A DNA stretch of 64,000 nucleotides, from contig JAQFVV010012476.1 in assembly GCA_028023455.1 (NCBI GenBank), positions 3,347,555 through 3,411,554 on the forward strand, given 5' to 3'. The notes beneath the pieces were generated by a model. It was not told the DNA's origin, made no database searches, and saw only the letters and a list, made by a program, of their open reading frames with translations. The position numbers were made by a program, and so were the translations under genes. The DNA is from Epiperipatus broadwayi. Its lineage: Eukaryota > Onychophora > Udeonychophora > Euonychophora > Peripatidae. Every line of letters starts with the position of its first letter. Position 1 is the first letter of the stretch. Below are positions 56,542 through 64,000 of the stretch, piece after piece.

Positions 56542-56792
56542 CACAGAGGTAAAACTATCCATACAGTAACACCACTCAGTGCAAGCCAGAGTAATCAATG
56601 GATGCAGGAAGTCTTGTTCAGTGCTCTCAGATCCAATGCACTCACTGATGAAAGGCACAAGCTAGAAACTAGTTTGGGGTTATTAGGTGAGTAGACACGG
56701 GATAGGGATTTTGTGTACAAACCTTCCTGCATCCATTGAATACTCTGGCTTGCACCGAGTGGCACTACTGTATAGAGAGTTTTACCTCTGTG
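56542..56792. repeat. Family D foldback, best copy
   Basis: The left arm 56542-56611 and right arm 56723-56792 pair at about 85-90%: CACAGAGGTAAAACT opposite AGTTTTACCTCTGTG, and CAATGGATGCAGGAAG opposite CTTCCTGCATCCATTG. The 111-bp loop carries a hammerhead-like motif at 56640-56685. Related copies are at 8726 and 41125. Confidence 0.85.
56640..56685 (+). ncRNA. Hammerhead-like core (family D)
   Basis: CACTCA, CTGATGA, AAGGCACAAGCTA (imperfect stem II), GAAA, CTAGTT, TGGGG. Both catalytic boxes are intact and ACTAGT is self-complementary, as in a dimer-type stem III. CTCA/TGGG gives four stem I pairs including one wobble. Stem II lacks the closing pair, so activity is doubtful. Confidence 0.5.
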
Positions 56793-56799
56793 ATTTATG

Positions 56800-57354
56800 A
56801 CTTTTTCAGAGTTATTAAATGCAGAGATCATTTATAGATTGTATTCTGTATATATTAGTTTCAATGTATTTATTTGGGTGGTATCTGATGTCGTACATAG
56901 TATTTGTTTGATGAATGTAACTTGTAATGTGTTGTATTGTTAATAACTGATGATTTGAATTTATTCTCTGCAGCCTATAATATCATGATTCTTTTATTAG
57001 GGATCAGAGAGGAAAAAGTTGATTTTGCAAAAGGAATTAATTCATTATTTGAAAAATTTACAATTAAATACCAAAATATTTTTTTTCACATGTCAGTTAT
57101 ATTTCAGCAGGTTAAATGCTCATATATTTAGAGACATTGTTCATATTTTAAATGTCATCATAAATTAATATTTTTGAAATTCCTTTTATGAAATATAAAA
57201 GTGTTAGCTTATTTTTACTAATTTTAAAAATGCATATTTTATTGAATGCTATCTAATTAATTACATAACAGTATGTGATACCAGCATATAGTAGGGTCCA
57301 ATTTTTATGGGTCATAGTGGTGTGGATTAAACTTCTTCCAAAAGGTTGAGTTGA
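56800..57354. other. AT-rich, no gene seen
   Basis: No feature recognised. Confidence 0.3.
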
Positions 57355-57889
57355 ATTATTATTAGGGTGATGAGAAATTCTGGTTTTTCAGGATTTGTCC
57401 CTATTTTTGGTTATATATCCCAGTGTCCTGGAAATGTTTTTTTGGGACCTTATACTCTGATTTTCAAATACACATAAGTATTATTTGTTACACATAAATA
57501 GTCCATTGCAAAAATGATAGTTTATTGGCTCTCTCTGTACACTTAAGTCTCTACAGTAATGTTATAAAAACTTCAGGCAAATTCCAACACCAAAACAAAG
57601 ATCAGGCCCAATTGTGTACAGTCACTAATATGTTTATGGCCAGGTTCTCAAGCTAGATGCACTCTCATGTCCAACCTCACCTTGAAGCATGTGCAGTTGG
57701 ATTTTACAGGCTAAAAATTAAACTGTGCTTGCTCCTGCTTTGATTAACAGTGTAATTTTGCTAGTTCTTTGGTGGTATTAATTTTTGGTAGTGATAAAAT
57801 TAATAGGAATATTAATAACTCTATACAATAGACAACATACCAAAGAGGCAGTGTACTTACAGTAATGAATACACACAGGAATCATGGGA

Positions 57890-58054
57890 ATGGAGTTTTA
57901 TAAAAAAAAAGGATGTGATGATTATGAAGCAAAATGTGAATTGTATAATATTCACATTAGTGTTTCACACAGTGGCATATTTGACATAAAAACTCATATA
58001 AACAATCAGAAACACAAAATACATTTCTCAGGAGCATCAACATCAAAAAATTAG
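57890..58054 (+). pseudogene. hAT transposase N-terminal zinc finger, truncated
   Basis: An open frame of 54 codons from the ATG at 57890: MEFYKKKGCDDYEAKC, then HSGIFDIKTHINNQKH. It resembles the BED-like finger of this hAT group (Cx2C...Hx5H). The second Cys is replaced (CELY), while the HINNQKH histidine pair remains. A stop at 58052 ends it. Confidence 0.7.
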
Positions 58055-58279
58055 GCTGTTCCACATACAAAACAGACAGCACAGGAGACAGCATAGCCGG
58101 GAGTGAGTTAAAAACAGCATATTATATTGCTCAGCAACATCAATCATTTTATTAAGCAGAATGTACTGATAATTTATTTAGTAAGATTTTTCTGGACTCG
58201 AAGATTACACAAAAATTTTCATGTGGTCAAACTGAAACCACCATATTAATTATGCAAGTAATGGGACAACACTGAAAAC

Positions 58280-58560
58280 AACAAAAAGTGATTTAAACAA
58301 TGCTAAGTTCTTCAGTATATCCACAGATGCAAGTAATCATAATGCAAAACAATGTTCCCCTTGATGGTATGTTATTATTCCAAAGGAAACAGAATTCTAG
58401 TATAGTTACTTAAAATTTATAATTTACCAAATGATACATCACATGCTATTTATAATTTAATAGAAAATAGTTTCAAAGAATTTAATATTGATTCTAGCAA
58501 ATGTATTGTTTATGGAGCTGATAACACTTATGCAAATTTTGGCCAATGAAATAAAAAAGG
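58280..58560 (+). pseudogene. hAT transposase catalytic core, first part
   Basis: FFSISTDASNHNAK carries the first catalytic Asp (TDASN). NLPNDTSHAIYNLIENSFKE then SSKCIVYGADNTYANFG carries the second (GADNT). Frameshifts lie between these two segments. This is the usual RNase H-like order of hAT proteins. Confidence 0.75.
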
Positions 58561-59423
58561 AAAAAAATAATATATTTTTTAATTTGGGTGAAAATATTAA
58601 CAAAAATATAATGGATATGAGTTGTATGGCTTATATTTTGCATAATGCTGTGTAATATGGTACTGAATGACTACCATGTGATATTAAAGTCAATACAGTA
58701 AAAAAAAAAATCCTATTTTTCCATATATACAGTCCGAACAGAAAAATTAAAAGATTTTGTGACTTCATATATAGTTTCACACTCTAAAATTAGATGGCTA
58801 AGTTGGTGTAAATCGATTCATAAAAATCATTAGATTGTACAATGGACTGAAATCTTACTTTTTATCTGAAAAGAAACCACCGATAATTTTACCACGATGT
58901 TTTTAAAATCTGATGACTGTTATCTTTTATTAGTCCATAATTTTCTATTTTTAGTAAATAAATTCTTAAAATTGAGAATAATATCTATAATAGAAGTAAT
59001 AAAAATAATACATGAAAGAATTCAGATGATGAAAACATGAATTGAAAATAAATTTATTCCACACACAGTTGAACAAATGTTTTTAAAAATTGATCTGTCC
59101 AAGATAAAAACTCCTTTAAAGAAGATGCCCAATAGGTATATAAAACTTCTTTAGTATATTTGGAAAAACTTCAAATTTTAGCAAATTTACATCTTTTAGC
59201 TGAATGGATTCAAAAGAAATATCATCATGGAATGATGTATTCCAAACCAGTATTGTTTTAAATAAGATTGGTAACCCATGGAAGATAATCTATTAATAGA
59301 TCAATTCAAAGTATTAAAATTTTTTATCTTAATCAAACTTGAAAACAATGAAACTGTTTGGCTTGAAAATTCACACTGCAAATGTTGGTCAAAATTCTTA
59401 CATCTGTAAAATTTACTGAATAA

Positions 59424-59690
59424 GTATCAAAAATTGAAACAATATGCCAATATTATTTTGCATTACCTGCTCATAACACAAATGTAGAAATAATTTTTTC
59501 TTTAATAAGTAGGCAATGGACGAAGGAAAGAAATAGAATGGAGTTGGAAACCCTAAATTGTATAACTTTATGCAACTATAATATGAAAATGAGCTGTGTC
59601 GAATTTACTGACTATATTAGGGGCAACAAAAGCCTATTACAATCTGTAAGTAACAGCTTGAAATATAATAAAAAGCAATACATGTTTTAA
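59424..59690 (+). pseudogene. hAT C-terminal dimerisation domain
   Basis: Open for 88 codons to a stop at 59688. ALPAHNTNVEIIFSLISRQW then TKERNRMELETL is the conserved hAT dimerisation motif (family: S..A.VER.FS......KRNR). The ending is SLLQSVSNSLKYNKKQY. It is the best-preserved part of the protein. Confidence 0.85.
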
Positions 59691-59944
59691 TAATTGAAAA
59701 AAAAATTTTTTTTAAAATTTATTATTCAGTTTCTTTTCGTAAGCACATTGTTACAAAATAAAATCACGAGTCCCATGTGTCATAGGTTGTACAACATGCA
59801 CCTAAAGAACACTGCGACCCTCGGGTAGAGTCCTGGCATAGGCTACATTGCCAGGATTCCCGACACTGGAACGGAAAAATGATTGGTCATGCCCCGATTT
59901 TTGATCGAACCGGTCTATTTACCCTAATTACTATTCAACTTTGA

Positions 59945-61262
59945 GAAATATGCTGTATGTTAAATATTATGTAAACTTTAACTGTGTTAGATATTTTCTT
60001 TCTTAATACCTATTTAAGTAAGCGGAGATTGCATAAGTAATTGACTGCCTGTTATAAAATAAATGTACACTTGAAAGGGCATCAAATGTTATTTTTAAGA
60101 CTGTACAAAATATAAGTAAACCTAAAAGAAGACTAAAGATTGGCTTGATTAAGGTTCCACAGCCCTTACAACTAGCAATGAATATCAACAAAGTATTTTC
60201 TAAAATTGTTTTTCATTGGTTAAAACGCTCGCCCAGTCATTTCAAATGATCTTTTCTAAGCTTCCGACTTCAAATAGTCAAAAGTAACCACGTTTGTAAA
60301 ATCATTTGCCTTTTTGTTTTTTTATTTCATTTTATATATATATTTCAATTATAATAAAATATATATTCACACATACCCACATTTCTTTTTTTTATAAAAA
60401 CGAGAGAAAAAAAGAACAAATTTAAATTGGCCTTTTTCAATCCCATAAATTTCTTGCTGCCAAGGTAAATTGGCAAACTGAGATCCCATAATCCCTAGAG
60501 CGTGATTATTACGTTTCAGTAAAATGAGCTAAGCTTTACTGAGCATGCTTCATAACAACTTCCTCTCCCTATAGTATACTCTTGATTTGTTTATAAATAG
60601 AAATTTTAAAATAAGAGATCTGGGAGAATGAAAAATAGAACATCATTATTATCCACGGCTGGATGTTGTCTTAAAAATAAAACAGTTGATTAAATGAGAA
60701 AGAAATCAATAATGAAATAATACTATTACTGCTTATATTATTTATTAATAATATAGTTAATTATTTTAATTAAAACGTAACCAACGCATACGAGGGTCCC
60801 AAAAGACATTGCGTAGTTTTAAATTTTAGTAACTTTATATACATAAATGTTTTAAACTTAATACTAGTGGTTCAATTAAGAAAAAGTATGCACTCATATA
60901 CATGATTATGTTACATGAACACACACACACACACATTTAGAAAAATTGAAGGCCACATTTTCTTCATAGACAGCACATTGGCACAAACTGTTTTGCGGTA
61001 TCTCCATATAAGCTAAGAATGGTTAGATGCCATTTTTACTGAAAAAGTATTATTAGATGGCTAAAACATTTCATAGTTTTTAAGACCTCATACTGCAGGG
61101 ATTATAAAATTTACCCACCACAACTATGATCTGAGTTTGAATCTATGTAGAGTAATGGATTTTCAGTTGAGAATTTTTTAGATAGCCAACTAAAGTTAGT
61201 AACTAGAAATTCAATTACTGACTGGTAAGTAGATATCTATATACAATTCAATGGCTGTATAA
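59945..61262. other. No gene recognised
   Basis: ACGAGGGTCCCAAAAG at about 60790 resembles a mariner-type terminal repeat, but no partner was found. 60420-60600 is less AT-rich, with two small hairpins (TGCCAAGGTAAATTGGCA and AGTAAA...TTTACT) and no coding sign. Confidence 0.35.
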
Positions 61263-61264
61263 AG

Positions 61265-61500
61265 GAATTTGCTGTTAACTGAAAGGAAAAAACTGAGCAG
61301 GGTAAATTACTAATGTTCACTCCATACGTCCTTGTCATTGCAGCTGTTATTACTGTGCAATTATAATATAGAATAGGAACATGGATGGGTTGTTCACCAA
61401 CATGCATTACTCTGAGTTTAAGATTGATAAACACCATGGTTTTTCTACTCAGTCGCCTGATAAGGCAGAATGAGTGTGTGTGTGTGAATGAAATTTTTTT
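61265..61500 (+). repeat. RTE-associated 5' repeat, copy 3
   Basis: GCAGGGTAAATTACTAATG, GCAGCTGTTATTACTG, ACATGGATGGGTTGTTCACC, AACATGCATTACTCTG, GATAAGGCAGAATG, (TG)n. The overlapping minus-strand frame of 134 codons (61237-61641) has no recognised domain and only a partial counterpart at 10816-11034, so I do not call it a gene. Confidence 0.65.
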
Positions 61501-61669
61501 TCTAATATATACAATCATGACAGCTAAAAATAAATCATGGCCCTTATTCTCAGGAGGCTGCAAGGTCATAAGACAAAGCAGTGGTTGGTGGTTGAAGGTG
61601 CAGAGTGCTAATAATATTGTGATTGTAAACCAGGCTGCCATTTGATGATGACTTTTTATTTACATACTT

Positions 61670-64000
61670 ACAACTGTAGATCACTTCCAAGTGAAGGAAG
61701 ATTTCAAGAATTGGAAGAAAAACTGTCTTATGATAAATGAGACATTATTGGACTTTGTGAAGTTAGAAGAAAAGATGAAGAGACAATTGATTTAAAAGGT
61801 GGACATGTACTTTAATACATGAAACAAATTTTTGGAAGTACAAGTGGAGTAGGATTGATTGTAAATAAAAAGTGGAACAATAACATTGTGGAGATTAATG
61901 ATGTATTGGACAGAGTGGCAAGATTAGTTGTTCAACTTAATAGCAGATACCAAAAGCAGATAATTCAAGTTTATGCCCCAACAAGTTCTCAAAGTGACGA
62001 AGTTATAGAAAATTTTTTGATCAGATTAAAGAACAATTTAAAAATTATTATGGGAGAGTTTAATGTTAGAAATGGTAAACAAATGAAAGTTTAAAGTGCT
62101 GTAGATAAATTTGATTATGGTGATAGAAATGAGAGAGGACATAGACTTGTGGAGTTTGCAGTAAAAGAAAAACTTTATATTATAAATTCTTTTTTTTTTT
62201 TGAGAAAAATGTTAAAAGGAAATGGACATGGAAGCATCCAAATAATGGACCAGCAGATTTGGATTATATTTTGACTAACAGAAAGCACATGCTTCAAGAT
62301 TATAATGTTCTTAATAAGTTCAGCACAGGAAATGATCATCGATTAGTAAGATGTAACATATGTGTTAATGCAAAACTAGAGAAACAAAAATTATACTAAA
62401 AAAACAATATTTACAGTTGATATTTCTAATCTTCAGAAACATTCTAATGAATTTAAATTAGAATTTACAAATTGGTTTCAAGTATTAGTAGATTTTGACT
62501 ATGATTCAGATTTGAATGAAATTAATAGGAAAATAACTGATACATTTTTAAAAAATTGTAGCAAAGGATAGCTGATAGGAAAAAGCAACAATTGACCAAT
62601 AAAATTTCTACTGAGACTAGAAAATTTATGAATAAAAGAAGGAATATAAAAGATATATAAAAATGATGCATTAAAAAGAATTGAATATTTCGAATTTTAA
62701 ACTGGTGTAAAAAAGAGTTGATATTGATATAAAAAAAGTATAATTATGAACTAGCAAGAAAAGCTGTAAAAAAGAATAAAAGTCTCGAGTGTAAAATATT
62801 ATATTGGTATTGGTACAAAATGTATATCTGCAATAAGGAAAAAAATGGAATTATTACTAAAAAGAGAGATGACATCATGAAATGGGTAGAAGAGTTATAT
62901 TAAGAATTATATAGTAATAAAAAAACAAGTACTCCTACATTTATTACATCTTCTGAATTGCCCAGGATTTTAAATGAAGAAGTGAGACATGTAAGTAAAT
63001 TTATGAAAAAGAAAAAAGCTCCTGGTAATGATGGAATTATAATCGATATATTAAAATAAGTAGGTGAAGAAAGAAAAAAATATTTGGCAAACTTATATAT
63101 CAAATGTATAAATGAGAAAGATATACCATATGATTAGAAGAAAGCAGTATTAATATTAATATTTTAAAAAGGTGATAAAGAATATATTAGAAATTACAGA
63201 CATAACAGTGTTTTATCAGTTTTATACAAAATTTTTACCAAGATAATTACAACTCATCTACAGAGAACATCGGATTTCAACCAATCAAAAGAACAAGTTG
63301 GATTTAAAAGAGGTTTTAGTACAGTAGATCATATCCACATATTGAGAGAAGTTATAGAAAAAGCCGATGAATATGAGTTGCCATTATGATTTGTATTGTA
63401 GATTATGGAAAAAGCATTAGATACCGTAAACATTGTTTCAGTGATTAAAATATTAGATCGTCACGGTATAGATCCTGGATATTGTCATATTCTGAAGAAT
63501 ATTTTTAAAAATGCAACAGCAACAATTAGATTACATAATTGTACTAGGAAGGTTAACATTTAGAAGAGTATAAAAATGACTCTGTATCTCAAAAACTTTT
63601 TCTAGCAGTGCGGCAAGAAATATTTTGTGGATTAAAATGGGAAGCTAAAGGAATAAAAGTAAATGTAGATTATTTAAGTCATTTCGATTTTGCTGATGAT
63701 GTAGTTGTTTTTGCAAATAATGCTTTAGAGATTCGGGAAATGTTGCAAGAATTATCAGATGAAAGTAAGAAAGTAGGATTAAAGGTAAATGTTAGAAAGA
63801 CTAAAGTAATGTTCAAAGGATTTTCTCAAAAGATAAAAATAAAGATTGATTAAGATGAGTTAAAAGAAGTTAACAACTACAAATACCTTGGTCAGGTTAT
63901 TACTACAGATGGAAACATAATGGATAAAATTAATCATAGAATTAAACTTGTTTGGAATGCTTTTGGTAGAAATAACTTAATATTAAAAGAAATATACCTA
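61670..64000 (+). mobile_element. RTE-clade LINE, 5' and middle part, runs off the window
   Basis: Starts CRSLPSEGRFQELEEKL and GLCEVRRKDEETI, then RLVVQLNSRYQKQIIQVYAP and TSSQS. Endonuclease pieces continue with LDYILTNRK and NDHRLVRCN. The RT has KKKAPGNDGI, GIDPGYCHILKNIFKNATAT and DFADDVVVFANNALEI. Stops and frameshifts are frequent. It aligns with 25015-27360 throughout, so both are copies of one family. The 3' end lies outside. Confidence 0.9.
63608..63853 (+). pseudogene. RTE reverse transcriptase, motif C segment (catalytic DD retained)
   Basis: An 81-codon open segment: EIFCGLKWEAKGIKV, SHFDFADDVVVFANN, EMLQELSDESKKVGLKVNV, VMFKGFSQKIKI. Unlike the 27-kb copy, the FADD aspartates remain. 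Motif A upstream (about 63400-63425) has a one-base insertion that breaks the VDYEKAFD frame. Confidence 0.85.

Larger units (their letters stand above)
57363..59936 (+). mobile_element. hAT DNA transposon, full length but dead
   Basis: Ends TAGGGTGATGAGA (left) and, inverted, TAGGGTAAATAGA (right). Flanks ATTATTAT (57355-57362) and ATTACTAT (59937-59944) form an 8-bp duplication with one mismatch, the hAT length. The 2574-bp interior holds a transposase in the order zinc finger, catalytic core, and C-terminal dimerisation region, all on the plus strand and broken by stops and frameshifts. Confidence 0.85.

Noticed and set aside
60780-60830. Complete mariner element starting at ACGAGGGTCCCAAAAG
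   Set aside because: No matching inverted end and no transposase downstream; at most a solitary terminal repeat.
61385-61645. 86-codon plus-strand open frame
   Set aside because: It overlaps the longer opposite-strand frame within a dispersed repeat, and has no domain or coding signature.

Overview
This is a very AT-rich eukaryotic window, roughly 70-75% A+T by eye. It is packed with (TA)n and (TTA)n microsatellites and remnants of transposable elements. The RTE-clade LINEs, tRNA-derived SINEs, hAT, mariner and pogo-like relics, and hammerhead-ribozyme repeats fit an invertebrate animal genome. I cannot name the species or phylum. I found no convincing host protein gene, rRNA or functional tRNA. 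Nearly all supported features are mobile elements or repeats, and every coding relic is broken by stops or frameshifts.

Layout. 0-5 kb: RTE 3' fragments, a hammerhead-type foldback repeat and a 250-bp palindrome. 7.6-9.5 kb: an RTE fragment, a 90-bp tandem repeat, two ribozyme-family repeats, and a compound hairpin element flanked by a 14-bp direct repeat. 10.4-12.9 kb: a tRNA-like sequence, an RTE derivative, a second LINE reverse transcriptase on the minus strand, and two SINE copies. 12.9-14.4 kb: a trinucleotide array followed by a five-unit tRNA-like tandem array. 16-21.5 kb: two copies of a long dispersed repeat, one carrying an extra ~620 bp. 23.1-24.9 kb: an inverted SINE pair and a long foldback. 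25.0-27.8 kb: a nearly full-length dead RTE. 28.5-30.6 kb: two palindromes and a pogo/Tigger-like remnant. 33.8-34.2 kb: a foldback-family copy. 37.2-38.3 kb: a 1.1-kb insertion made of tandem and inverted copies of a ~405-bp hammerhead unit. 39.8-42.1 kb: a mariner relic, a foldback copy and an RTE fragment. 43.2-49.6 kb: several palindromes and a third RTE copy split by a nested foldback with a 16-bp target duplication. 50-54 kb: a minus-strand LINE relic, a minus-strand RTE fragment and an 863-bp terminal-inverted-repeat element with an 8-bp duplication. 56.5-59.9 kb: a foldback with a hammerhead-like core and a complete-length but dead hAT transposon. 61.3-64.0 kb: the 5' part of another RTE that runs off the window.

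Most notable: several repeat families share a ~60-nt core that reads as a type I hammerhead self-cleaving ribozyme. It has CTGATGAG, a six-pair stem II, GAAA, a self-complementary stem III and a closing stem I. The two best-preserved copies, on the minus strand at 37481-37539 and 49223-49280, keep the catalytic core bases. Other copies have decayed. These repeats occur as tandem or inverted copies with short target duplications. That resembles what is known of animal retrozymes, ribozyme-bearing SINEs and Penelope-like-element terminal repeats. No Penelope protein was seen here. About fifteen inverted repeats lie in this window, many of them long, and this foldback habit is its dominant structural theme.
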